From NCBI RefSeq assembly GCF_024734665.1, contig NZ_CP102931.1, forward strand, positions 742,001 through 806,000: DNA of 64,000 nucleotides, in the 5' to 3' direction. Positions 15,153 through 22,784 of this stretch are shown piece after piece. The stretch is from Variovorax paradoxus (GTDB lineage Bacteria > Pseudomonadota > Gammaproteobacteria > Burkholderiales > Burkholderiaceae_C). Within the stretch, counting starts at the first letter, position 1, and the number at the start of each line of letters is the position of its first letter. The position numbers and the translations under genes were made by a program. The notes under the pieces are model-generated. The model was not told where the DNA came from. It saw nothing but the letters and a program-made list of their open reading frames with translations, and made no database searches.

Positions 15153-15872
15153 ATGGCCAAACCCGAACCTACCCCCCGCTCCAGCCTCGCGCTGCGCCAG
15201 ATCGCGCTGCTCGAAGGCCTTTCAGACCAGCGCCTGGACCTGCTGGCCCAGCAATGCCTGTGGCACAGCGTGGAAGCCGGCAAGCCTTTGCTGCTGCGCG
15301 CCGAGCAGCAGGGTGACCTGTTCCTGCTGGTGTCCGGCCGGGTGCGGGTGACGACCTACTCGGCCAACGGCCGGCAGGTGACCTTCCGCGATTCCGAAGC
15401 CGGTGAGCACTTCGGCGACATCGCCGCCATCGACGGCGGCCCGCGCTCCGCCGACGTGGTCACGCTGGAGCCCAGCGTGGTCGCCAGCCTCGATCGCGCC
15501 GCCTTCATGGCCCTGCTGCACGACGAGCCCCTGGTGGCCCAGCGGGTGATGCTGCGGCTGGTGTCGCTGGTGCGGCAGCTGTCGGAGCGCGTCATCGACC
15601 TGAGCACCCTCGGCGTGCAGAACCGGCTGCATGCCGAACTGCTGCGCCTGGCCCGCACCGCCGGTATCGACGGCAACCAGGCCCGGCTGGACCCGGCTCC
15701 CAAGCACGCGGCGCTGGCCAGCCAGATCAGCACCAACCGCGAGCAGGTCACCCGCGAGCTGAATGTGCTGGTGCGCGACGGCGTGCTGCGCAAGGACGAC
15801 AAGGCCCTGCTGGTGGCCGACGTCGCCCGCCTGGAACTGATGGTTTCGCAGGTGCGGGGCGACACCGACTGA
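15153..15872 (+). CDS. Crp/Fnr-family transcription regulator
   Basis: A 239-aa protein with an N-terminal cyclic-nucleotide-binding beta barrel and a C-terminal winged helix. The phosphate-binding-cassette region reads GEHFGDIAAIDGGPRSADV, with E85, R98 and S99 where Crp has the residues that hold cAMP. There are no FNR-type cysteines for an iron-sulfur cluster. The recognition helix STNREQVTREL contains R196, E197 and R201, matching the R-E-x3-R of E. coli Crp that reads GTG in TGTGA-type sites. It is divergent from the cyclase fusion, and TGTGCG palindromes occur upstream of two flanking genes, making a small cAMP-responsive module likely. Confidence 0.9.
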   Translation: MAKPEPTPRSSLALRQIALLEGLSDQRLDLLAQQCLWHSVEAGKPLLLRAEQQGDLFLLVSGRVRVTTYSANGRQVTFRDSEAGEHFGDIAAIDGGPRSADVVTLEPSVVASLDRAAFMALLHDEPLVAQRVMLRLVSLVRQLSERVIDLSTLGVQNRLHAELLRLARTAGIDGNQARLDPAPKHAALASQISTNREQVTRELNVLVRDGVLRKDDKALLVADVARLELMVSQVRGDTD

Positions 15873-15884
15873 GCCGGAAGACGC

Positions 15885-16358
15885 TCAGTTCCAGCGACCC
15901 TTGACGCCGCCCACGCTGAAGCGGCCGGCACCCAGCAGCACCACCGTCAGCGCGCCGAACAGGTACAGGCCCTGCAGTTCCAGCGCCCAGCCGCCCTGCT
16001 TGGTCAGCGAGAACAGGTCGGCCATGTGCACGAGGCCGAAGGCCACCAGCATGTTGATGACCACCACGGCAGCGGCGGCACGGGTGAATACGCCCGCGAT
16101 CATCAGCAGCGGAGCGACGATTTCGCCCACGTACACCAGGTAGGCCAGCCCACCCGGCAGGCCGGCCTTGGCCAGCATGCCGCCGATGAAGCCCACGCCG
16201 GCAGACAGCTTGAAGATGCCGTGCAGCAGCACCAGGAAGCCGATCGTCACGCGAATCAGCAGCTTGCCGGAATCGTCCAGCGTAGCGGGGGAGAGGGCGG
16301 AAAGCGGCGATGCGATCGGCGCACGCGAGGTGTTGGCGGCTGCGGCCTGGGTGTTCAT
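15885..16358 (-). CDS. DoxX-family membrane protein
   Basis: A 157-aa protein with a polar N-terminal 30 residues and then four membrane helices, including LLIRVTIGFLVLLHGIFKLSAG and VAFGLVHMADLFSLTKQGGWALELQGLYLFGALTVVLLG. It is distinct from the DoxX protein of the catabolic operon and is closer to the DoxX/YqjF-type oxidoreductase-linked proteins. It converges with the Crp-type regulator gene and carries a TGTGCG palindrome about 88 bp upstream of its start, so it is a candidate target of that regulator. Confidence 0.88.
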   Translation of the reverse strand: MNTQAAAANTSRAPIASPLSALSPATLDDSGKLLIRVTIGFLVLLHGIFKLSAGVGFIGGMLAKAGLPGGLAYLVYVGEIVAPLLMIAGVFTRAAAAVVVINMLVAFGLVHMADLFSLTKQGGWALELQGLYLFGALTVVLLGAGRFSVGGVKGRWN

Positions 16359-16445
16359 GGCAGATCCTTGCTTGGTGGAAAACGGTGGGTCCGCCGCGGA
16401 ATGCGACGGTTGCGGTTCCAGTTTGCGGAGCTGCCGAAATCAGGG

Positions 16446-16463
16446 ATGTGCGTTTACGCACAT
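16446..16463. promoter_or_regulatory. Crp-type palindrome upstream of doxX
   Basis: ATGTGCGTTTACGCACAT is a perfect inverted repeat with 7-bp arms. It has the TGTG-N8-CACA form of Crp-type sites and a near copy at 13394-13409. It is 88 bp upstream of the DoxX start codon and just beyond the end of the LysR gene. Confidence 0.55.
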
Positions 16464-16490
16464 GTTTTGGCGAAAGGCCGTTCTGCGCGG

Positions 16491-17420
16491 TCAGTGGCTG
16501 CCGAAATGGCTTGTCCACTTTCTTTCATAGTCCATTTTTGCGAAATGCGCCGCCATGAAGTCGATGAAGCTGCGCACCTTCGCCGACAGGTGCTTGCGGC
16601 TCGGGTACGCCAGGTTGATCGTCAGGTGCGGCAGGTCCCAGTCGTCCAGCGTGGGCACCAGCCGGCCGGCCACGATGTCTTCATAGACGATGTAGGTCGG
16701 CTGCACCAGGATGCCCATGCCGTCGAGCGCGGCGGCGCGCAGCACCTGGCCGTCGTTCGACTCGAGCAGGCCCGTCACCGACACCGTGTGCGTCTCGCCG
16801 CCTCGGCTGAAGCGCAGCTCGTTCGGGTTGTTGGCGTGGGTGTAGATCAGCAGCTTGTGCTGCTTCAGATCGTCCAGCGTCTTCGGAAAGCCGTGCTGCG
16901 CAAAGTAGCGCGGCGACGCCGCCAGGATGCGCCGCGTCTCGCCGAGCCGGCGGATCGTCACGTTCGAATCAGGCTCGTACTCGCGCGTGCGGATCGCCAC
17001 GTCGATGTTGTTGTCGATCAGGTCGAAGTAGCGGTTTGCGGCCTCCACATGCACCGTCACGCCCGGGTAGCGCTGCGTGTACTCGCGCAGCAGCGGCGCG
17101 ATGTGGTGGATCGAGAAAGAGAGCGAGGCCGTCACGCGCAGCACGCCGGTGGGGTTCAGCGCGGTGGCGTTCACGGTCGATTCGGCGTCCGCCAGGTCGG
17201 CCAGGATGGTGCGGGCGCGGCCGCAGAACTCGCGGCCGGTGTCGGTGAGGTACAGGCGGCGCGTGTTGCGCTCGACCAGCCGCGCGCCCAGCCGTTCTTC
17301 GAGTGCGCTCAGGTGGCGGCTCGCGGCGGCGTTGGACAGGCCCAGCGCTTCGGCCGCGCGGCTCAGGCTGCCGGCATCGGCGATCTGCACGAGCAGGGCG
17401 ATTTCGGTCCAGCGGTCCAT
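16491..17420 (-). CDS. LysR-family transcription regulator
   Basis: A 309-aa LysR-type regulator. The N-terminal helix-turn-helix is seen in MDRWTEIALLVQIADAGSLSRAAEALGLSNAAASRHLSALEERLG, followed by a periplasmic-binding-like effector domain (LRVTASLSFSIHHIAPLL, VDVAIRTREYEPDSNVTIRRL). The start at 17420 has GGAG upstream and is where family members begin. It sits downstream of, and on the same strand as, an ABC substrate-binding gene, so its target is unclear. Confidence 0.92.
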   Translation of the reverse strand: MDRWTEIALLVQIADAGSLSRAAEALGLSNAAASRHLSALEERLGARLVERNTRRLYLTDTGREFCGRARTILADLADAESTVNATALNPTGVLRVTASLSFSIHHIAPLLREYTQRYPGVTVHVEAANRYFDLIDNNIDVAIRTREYEPDSNVTIRRLGETRRILAASPRYFAQHGFPKTLDDLKQHKLLIYTHANNPNELRFSRGGETHTVSVTGLLESNDGQVLRAAALDGMGILVQPTYIVYEDIVAGRLVPTLDDWDLPHLTINLAYPSRKHLSAKVRSFIDFMAAHFAKMDYERKWTSHFGSH

Positions 17421-17501
17421 GGGCGGTGTCTCCGGGGCTTGTTTTCTTGTCGGGCTGATCTCAAGAAAACATTGTGCTGGATGGCGCACCGGGAGCCGGC
17501 T

Positions 17502-18701
17502 TCAGTGAACGAAATGTCCCCCCGCGCCGATCATGGTCATCTCGACGAACCGCGAGCCGTTGTGGTTGTCCGGCGTGAAAGACACGGTGAAGCCGCCCGC
17601 GTCCCAGTTGCCCATCGTCTCCAGCGCCGCCGCCAACCTGGCCCGCGTGAGATCGCGTCCCGTGCGGCGCAGCCCTTCGACCAGGGTCTTCGCGGCCAGG
17701 AATCCTTCCATCGATCCGAAGCTCATTCCTGGCACGCCAGCCTTCTGCATGGCCCGGGCATATTCGTTCTGCAAGGGCGAAGCCTTGCCCCAGGGGAAGG
17801 GCACGACTTCGGAAATCATCACGCCAGCAGCGGCGCCGCCCAGTTCGTCGGCCAGCGCCTTGCCGCCGACAAAGGACACGCTGACGAACTGGCCGGTGTA
17901 GCCGGTCTTCTTCATTTCCTTGATCAGGGTCGCGCTGGAAACGTAGGAGCTGATCAGCACGACGGCATCCGGGCGTGCTGCCTGCAGCGCCTTGGCAGCA
18001 GCCCCCACATCGGTGCTGTGCCGCTCCACCATCGCCGTTGCGACGATCGGCAATCCCCGCTTGGCTTTCGCCTTGGTCACGGCGTCGAGTCCGGCCTTGC
18101 CGTAGGCGTCATTCTGGTGAAAGACCGCGATGCTCTTCGTGCCGGTGACCGACAACTGGTCGAGGATGTATTCGGCTTCGTCGAAATAGCTCGCCCTGAC
18201 GTTGAAGACCAAGCGGTTGAGCGGCTGGCGCAGCGCCTCGGCGCCGGTGACCGGCGCAAAGAACGGCACCTGGGCCGCCACGGCCAATGGCAGGGCCGCC
18301 AGCGTGGTGGAAGTGCCGACATAGCCGAACAGCGCAACAACATGGTCCTGCTCCAGCAGCTCGGCGGTGTTGCTCGCCGTCGTCTGGGGATCGTAGACGT
18401 CGTCCTTGGCGCGCAGCTCGATCTTGCGGCCGTGGATGCCGCCGCCCTCGTTGATCATCTGGAAGTAGGTGCGCGCCCCGAGGTTGAACTCCGTGCCGAG
18501 CTGCGCGGACGGGCCGCTGAACGGCGCCGACTGGCCGATCACGATGGTGTCGTCCGCGACCACGGCCTTGTCCTTCTCCCTGGCGGAGCCCGGCAGGCTG
18601 GTGAAACCGAGCGAGGCGGCCGCGGTACAGGACACCAGCAGGGAACGCCGCGTGAGCGAGTCGGGCCGTGGGCTATGGGGAGTGGTCTGGCTGAGAGGCA
18701 T
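17502..18701 (-). CDS. ABC transporter substrate-binding protein (Leu/Ile/Val-binding type), orphan
   Basis: A protein of about 399 aa of the branched-chain amino-acid/amide-binding family. A twin-arginine-like leader (TRRSLLVSCTAAASLGFTSLPGSA) precedes the mature domain IVIGQSAPFSGPSAQLGTEFNLGARTYF, typical of LivJ-like receptors. The later VALFGYVGTSTTLAALPLA and VFHQNDAYGKAGLDAV segments agree. No permease or ATPase gene is adjacent. The start at 18701 is uncertain; an in-frame start at 18743 would lengthen the N-terminus. It lies between the two halves of the resorcinol pathway and could bind one of its substrates. Confidence 0.85.
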   Translation of the reverse strand: MPLSQTTPHSPRPDSLTRRSLLVSCTAAASLGFTSLPGSAREKDKAVVADDTIVIGQSAPFSGPSAQLGTEFNLGARTYFQMINEGGGIHGRKIELRAKDDVYDPQTTASNTAELLEQDHVVALFGYVGTSTTLAALPLAVAAQVPFFAPVTGAEALRQPLNRLVFNVRASYFDEAEYILDQLSVTGTKSIAVFHQNDAYGKAGLDAVTKAKAKRGLPIVATAMVERHSTDVGAAAKALQAARPDAVVLISSYVSSATLIKEMKKTGYTGQFVSVSFVGGKALADELGGAAAGVMISEVVPFPWGKASPLQNEYARAMQKAGVPGMSFGSMEGFLAAKTLVEGLRRTGRDLTRARLAAALETMGNWDAGGFTVSFTPDNHNGSRFVEMTMIGAGGHFVH

Positions 18702-19019
18702 GTTGTATCGAGAGACAAGGCGGAACGCGCTGTAGAGAAACATCCTGTGGCAATTGTTTGCGAACTTATGTACTCCTGACCAGTCGTCGAATTGGAATTC
18801 AGCCGATCACTTTCCGGGGTAATCGCCTGCCGCGTTATCAGCGCGCACGCCGGCAGACCGCCTGCGGCGGCGTCGATTGCAGCGACGTCATCGGTCCTTG
18901 TTGGGCGAGCAATGAGGGTTCGACCATTCCGCTGGGCGGAAAAATCATTTGCGCCCGGGCGCTTTCGTGCGAACGGCGTGCGGCCTACAGTGCGCCGAGA
19001 CAACATGGAGACAGCCACG
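18702..19019. other. Intergenic region upstream of hydroxyquinol dioxygenase
   Basis: About 320 bp separate the divergent ABC receptor and dioxygenase genes. An open frame continues upstream of the dioxygenase start but looks non-coding. The clearest signal is the palindrome TTCCGC-TGG-GCGGAA at 18927-18941, about 80 bp upstream of the dioxygenase start. I see no RNA gene here. Confidence 0.5.
18927..18941. promoter_or_regulatory. Palindromic candidate operator of the dioxygenase operon
   Basis: TTCCGC-TGG-GCGGAA is a perfect 15-bp inverted repeat. Its size and position fit an IclR- or LysR-type site upstream of the hydroxyquinol dioxygenase gene. The nearest regulator genes are the LysR at 16491-17420 and the MarR at 7584-8033, whose own operators look different. 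Assignment is open. Confidence 0.4.
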
Positions 19020-19859
19020 ATGCGCAACCTCAACCAGGACAACATCACCCAGGCCGTGCTCGCGCGCTTTGCCGACACCCCGAGCCCGCGCCTGCACGAG
19101 ATCATGACCAGCCTGGTGCAGCACCTGCACGCCTTTGCCCGCGAGGTGAAGCTCACCGAGGAAGAGTGGTTCCAGGGCATCCAGTACCTCACCGCCACGG
19201 GCCAGAAGTGCGACGACAAGCGGCAGGAGTTCATCCTGCTGTCGGACGTGCTGGGCCTGTCGATGCTCACCATCGCGATGAACAACGACAAGCCCGCCGG
19301 CTGCACCGAGGCCACGGTGTTCGGCCCCTTCTACTTCGAAGGCGCGCCCGAGTACGAGCACGGCGACGACGTGGCCAACGGGGCAGTGGGCGCGCCCTGT
19401 GACGTGTTCGCCACGGTGCGCGGACTCGACGGCGAGCCGGTGGCCAATGCGGTGGTCGATGTGTGGCAAGCCGACGAAGGCGGCCACTATGACGTGCAGC
19501 ACCAAGGGCTGGACCACGCCGAGAACCGCGGCCGCCTGCGCACGGCGGCCGATGGCTCGCTGCATTTCCGCAGCGTGCTGGCCGAGGCCTATCCGATCCC
19601 GGTCGATGGGCCCGTGGGCGACCTATTGCGTGCGACCAAACGCCACCCGTGGCGGCCCGCGCATCTGCATTTCAAGATCGAGGCGCCGGGCTACGAACGG
19701 CTCATCACCCACGTGTTTCGCGACAGCGACCAGTGGCTCGACTCCGACGCGGTGTTCGCGGTGCGCCAGTCGCTGGTCGCGCCGTGGACGAAGCAGGACA
19801 ACGGCCGCTGGCGGCTGGACTTCGACTTCGTGCTCAACCCGTTGAAGCAGCCTGCCTGA
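19020..19859 (+). CDS. Hydroxyquinol 1,2-dioxygenase
   Basis: A 279-aa intradiol ring-cleavage dioxygenase that opens hydroxyquinol (1,2,4-trihydroxybenzene) to maleylacetate. The N-terminal linker domain (NITQAVLARFADTPSPRLHEIMTSLVQHLHAF) is of the hydroxyquinol/chlorocatechol group. The Fe(III) ligands are Y157, Y191, H215 and H217 (GGHYDVQ, EAYPIPVDGPVG, RPAHLHF), close to the numbering known for the Nocardioides enzyme. The start at 19020 has GGAG at 19007-19010. Its product is the substrate of the maleylacetate reductase encoded at 11861-12922, tying the two gene groups together. Confidence 0.94.
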   Translation: MRNLNQDNITQAVLARFADTPSPRLHEIMTSLVQHLHAFAREVKLTEEEWFQGIQYLTATGQKCDDKRQEFILLSDVLGLSMLTIAMNNDKPAGCTEATVFGPFYFEGAPEYEHGDDVANGAVGAPCDVFATVRGLDGEPVANAVVDVWQADEGGHYDVQHQGLDHAENRGRLRTAADGSLHFRSVLAEAYPIPVDGPVGDLLRATKRHPWRPAHLHFKIEAPGYERLITHVFRDSDQWLDSDAVFAVRQSLVAPWTKQDNGRWRLDFDFVLNPLKQPA

Positions 19860-19891
19860 TCCAAACAAAAACAATGAAGGAGACAACGCAA

Positions 19892-20497
19892 ATGACAGAC
19901 ACCCTGCAGCAGGAGCTGCTGATCCGCCGGATGATCGAACGCTGGGCCGTGTGGCGCGACGCCGGCGACTGGGAGCGCTTCGCCACCGTGTGGCACCCCG
20001 ATGGCGTCATGATGGCCACCTGGTTCCAGGGGCCGTACTCCGAATTCATCCGCGTCACGCAGGAGGGCTGGGCCAAGGGCGTGAGCATCCTGCACTTTCT
20101 GGGCGGCTCGGCCATCGAGGTGGCTGGTGAGCGCGCCATTGCGCAGACCAAGATGACCATCTCGCAGCGCGGCATGGTCGAGGGCGTGCTGTGCGACGTG
20201 GTGTGCACCGGCCGCTTCTACGACTTCGCGGAAAAGCATGGCGGCGAATGGAAGCTGTTGCACCGCCAGCCGATCTACGAGAAGGACCGCATCGACCCGG
20301 TGGACCCTGCCGCCACCGTGACGCTCGATGCAGCCGTGCTGGCCGACCTGCCCGAAGGCTATCGCCACCTTGCCTACATCCAGCAGCGCATCGGCTACAC
20401 GGTGAAGCTCGACATGCCGATGCTCAAGGGGCCGGCGGTGGAGGCGCTGTACCAGCGCGGTGCGCGCTGGCTCGCTGGCGGCGCACTCGAGCGCTGA
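19892..20497 (+). CDS. NTF2-like / SnoaL-type protein
   Basis: A 201-aa protein whose first half has the nuclear-transport-factor-2-like cone fold seen in SnoaL and dehydratase/isomerase families: IRRMIERWAVWRDAGDWERFATVWHPDGVM, then FYDFAEKHGGEWKLLHRQPIYEKD. The C-terminal 60 residues are less usual. AGGAG precedes the chosen start. It lies between the dioxygenase and a Bug receptor and is probably co-transcribed. It may act on a pathway intermediate, but no reaction can be named. Confidence 0.8.
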   Translation: MTDTLQQELLIRRMIERWAVWRDAGDWERFATVWHPDGVMMATWFQGPYSEFIRVTQEGWAKGVSILHFLGGSAIEVAGERAIAQTKMTISQRGMVEGVLCDVVCTGRFYDFAEKHGGEWKLLHRQPIYEKDRIDPVDPAATVTLDAAVLADLPEGYRHLAYIQQRIGYTVKLDMPMLKGPAVEALYQRGARWLAGGALER

Positions 20498-20507
20498 CGG
20501 AGCGGCC

Positions 20508-21488
20508 ATGGACACCACACTCGACCGCCGCAGCGTCATGGCTGCGGCGCTGGCGATGCTCGCCATGCCGAAACTCGTGCTTGCGCAGGACTGGCCCGTG
20601 AAGCCGCTCAAGCTCGTCGTGCCGCAGCCTCCCGGCGGCGGATTCGACTTTGTCGGTCGGCTGATCGCAGAGCGCCTTTCGCGCGCTCTCGGCCAGCCCG
20701 TGATCGTCGACAACCGCTCGGGCTCCGGCACGGTGGTCGGCACCGACTTCGTCGCCAAGGCGCCGGCCGATGGCTACACGCTGCTGGTCGGCTCGGTGTC
20801 GAACCTTGCGCTCAACATGGGGCTGTACAAGAACCTGCCCTACGACTCGCTGCGCGACTTCGAGCCGCTGGGGCTGGCCGTGGCCTATAGCTACACGCTG
20901 ATGGCGCGCAAGGATCTGCCGCAGGGCACGCTGAAAGACGTGGTGGCGTTTGCCAAAGCCAATCCGAAGAAGCTCAACTACGCATCGGCAGGCAATGGAT
21001 CGGGGCAGCATGTGATCGCGGCGGCGTTGTGGCAGCAGGCCGGTGTGGAGCTCACGCACGTGCCGTATCGCGGTGCGCAGGCGGCGTATCAGGATCTGCT
21101 CGGTGGGCGAGTCGATCTGTTCTTCGATCTTTCGCCTACGGCGCGGCCGCAGGTGGTGGCTGGCAACGCGAAGGCGCTTGCGGTGTCGGGTACATCGCGG
21201 CTGCCGACGCAGCCTGACGTTCCCACCATCGGCGAGACCGGTGTGGCGAAGCTGGAGCTTGAATCGTGGTTCGGTCTCTTTGCTCCGGCGAAGACACCGC
21301 CGGCGGTGCTGGAGCGACTGCGTACCGAGCTTGCAAAGGTCATCGCAATGCCTGAGGTGATGGATTCGTTCGTGAAGGCCGGTGGCAAGCCGCTCGCGCT
21401 GTCGCAGCCTGACACGCACGCGCTGGTGCGCAAGGACGTGGAGCGCTGGAGTCGCACGGTGCGTGAGCTGGGTATTCAGCCGGAGTAG
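20508..21488 (+). CDS. Bug-type tripartite tricarboxylate transporter receptor
   Basis: A 326-aa periplasmic binding protein of the Bug family. A signal peptide (RRSVMAAALAMLAMPKLVLAQ) precedes WPVKPLKLVVPQPPGGGFDFVGRLIAERLS and the IVDNRSGSGTVVGTDFVAKAPADGYTLL motif. No TctAB genes are in the window. It ends the hydroxyquinol operon and is followed by a strong terminator. With the receptor at 8108-9103, this gives one orphan receptor per half-cluster. Confidence 0.9.
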   Translation: MDTTLDRRSVMAAALAMLAMPKLVLAQDWPVKPLKLVVPQPPGGGFDFVGRLIAERLSRALGQPVIVDNRSGSGTVVGTDFVAKAPADGYTLLVGSVSNLALNMGLYKNLPYDSLRDFEPLGLAVAYSYTLMARKDLPQGTLKDVVAFAKANPKKLNYASAGNGSGQHVIAAALWQQAGVELTHVPYRGAQAAYQDLLGGRVDLFFDLSPTARPQVVAGNAKALAVSGTSRLPTQPDVPTIGETGVAKLELESWFGLFAPAKTPPAVLERLRTELAKVIAMPEVMDSFVKAGGKPLALSQPDTHALVRKDVERWSRTVRELGIQPE

Positions 21489-21534
21489 CGCCAGAGCGCC
21501 TGCACGGCGCGCCCTGTCCTGCTACGCTCGCGAA

Positions 21535-21559
21535 GCCCACCGCCCCGGTGGGCTTTTTT
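21535..21559 (+). terminator. Rho-independent terminator of the hydroxyquinol operon
   Basis: GCCCACCG-CCC-CGGTGGGC forms a perfect 8-bp stem followed by six T residues. It lies 46 bp after the Bug receptor stop codon. Confidence 0.9.
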
Positions 21560-21576
21560 CTGCGCTTCCTCTTCCC

Positions 21577-22335
21577 ATGGCCTTTCCTCTCATCACCGAC
21601 CCGCATTTCTATGCGGTCGCCATTCCCGCCGTGCTGCTGCTCGGCATCAGCAAGAGCGGCTTCGGCGCGGGCTTCGGTTCGCTCGCGGTGCCGATGATGG
21701 CGCTGGCCGTCACGGTGCCGCAGGCTGCGGCCATCCTGATGCCGCTGTTGCTGCTGATGGATGTGCTGGGCCTGGCGGCGTTCCGGCGCGACTTCGATCG
21801 CTCGCTGCTCAAGTTTCTGATTCCGTTCGGGTTGCTGGGTACGGTGATCGGCACGCTGCTGTTTCGCATGCTGTCGGCGCACACGGTGGCGGGCATCGTC
21901 GGTGTGTTCACGTTGCTGTTTCTGGCGCAGCGCCTGCTGCTTCCGCCCAAGCCCAATGACCCATTGCCTTCGCGCGGCGTGGGCGCAGTGTTGACCACGG
22001 TGTCGGGCTTCACCAGCTTCATCGCGCATGCGGGCGGGCCGCCGATCAATGCCTATGTGATTCCGTTGCGGCTCACGCCTGTGGTCTTCACGGCCACCAT
22101 GGCCTACTTCTTCTTCGTGGTGAATCTCAGCAAGTGGATTCCCTACGCGTGGCTCGGCCTGCTCGACTTTCGCACGCTGGCCACGTCGCTGGTGCTGATG
22201 CCGCTCGCGCCTCTTGGCGTGTGGGTCGGCATCCGCATCGCGCGGCGCATCGATGCGACCTGGTTCTATCGCTTCGTGTATCTGGGCATGTTGCTCACGG
22301 GCCTGAAGCTCGTCTACGACGGCTTCCTGGCCTGA
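21577..22335 (+). CDS. TauE/SafE-family membrane permease
   Basis: A 252-aa integral membrane protein with about eight helices and the two repeated TauE/SafE signatures: GISKSGFGAGFGSLAVPMMAL near the N-terminus and GFTSFIAHAGGPPINAYVIP in the middle. The family exports or imports sulfite, sulfonates and other small organic anions. It follows the hydroxyquinol operon terminator by 18 bp, so it should have its own promoter. The substrate cannot be told from sequence. Confidence 0.88.
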   Translation: MAFPLITDPHFYAVAIPAVLLLGISKSGFGAGFGSLAVPMMALAVTVPQAAAILMPLLLLMDVLGLAAFRRDFDRSLLKFLIPFGLLGTVIGTLLFRMLSAHTVAGIVGVFTLLFLAQRLLLPPKPNDPLPSRGVGAVLTTVSGFTSFIAHAGGPPINAYVIPLRLTPVVFTATMAYFFFVVNLSKWIPYAWLGLLDFRTLATSLVLMPLAPLGVWVGIRIARRIDATWFYRFVYLGMLLTGLKLVYDGFLA

Positions 22336-22354
22336 GCAGTCGTCCCGGGCGAGA

Positions 22355-22714
22355 TCAGAGCTCGACGATGCTCTTGAACCCGCCGAAGATCATCCGCTTC
22401 GCATCGAACGGCATGGTCTTCGGGTCCATCGCCGCGATGCGCGGGTCGGCCATGACCTTCGCGTTCACCGTGTCGCGGTGCTTGCGCGACTTGTAGACGA
22501 TCCACGAGAAGGCCACTGTCTCGTCGGTCTTCAGCTTCACGCTCTGCGGAAACGAGGTCAGCTTGCCGGGCTTGACGTCGTCGGCGATGCACTCCACGTA
22601 TTCGATCGCGCCGTATTCCATCCAGACCTTGCCGGCCTTGCGCGCCAGCTTGCGGTAGGCCTCGACGTTGGCGGTGGGAATGGCGACGATGAATCCGTCT
22701 ACATAACGAGCCAT
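22355..22714 (-). CDS. DUF1428 (YbaA-like) protein
   Basis: A 119-aa protein beginning MARYVDGFIVAIPTANVEAYRKLARKAGKVW, the signature of DUF1428/YbaA, a dimeric alpha+beta-barrel fold of unknown function. FSWIVYKSRKHRDTVNAKVMADPRI and MPFDAKRMIFGGF are also family features. It is last in a minus-strand run with an efflux pump, two VOC proteins and an SRPBCC protein; such small proteins often occur together. Confidence 0.9.
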   Translation of the reverse strand: MARYVDGFIVAIPTANVEAYRKLARKAGKVWMEYGAIEYVECIADDVKPGKLTSFPQSVKLKTDETVAFSWIVYKSRKHRDTVNAKVMADPRIAAMDPKTMPFDAKRMIFGGFKSIVEL

Positions 22715-22784
22715 GGGTGTTCTCCTGAATAAGTTGTGGAAACGCTGAAGAAAGAAAACCGGCGGTTGCATGGCGTGTTGCCGC

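Noticed and set aside
16026..18779. A 917-codon open frame on the plus strand
   Set aside because: It is antisense to the DoxX, LysR and ABC receptor genes and shows no domain.
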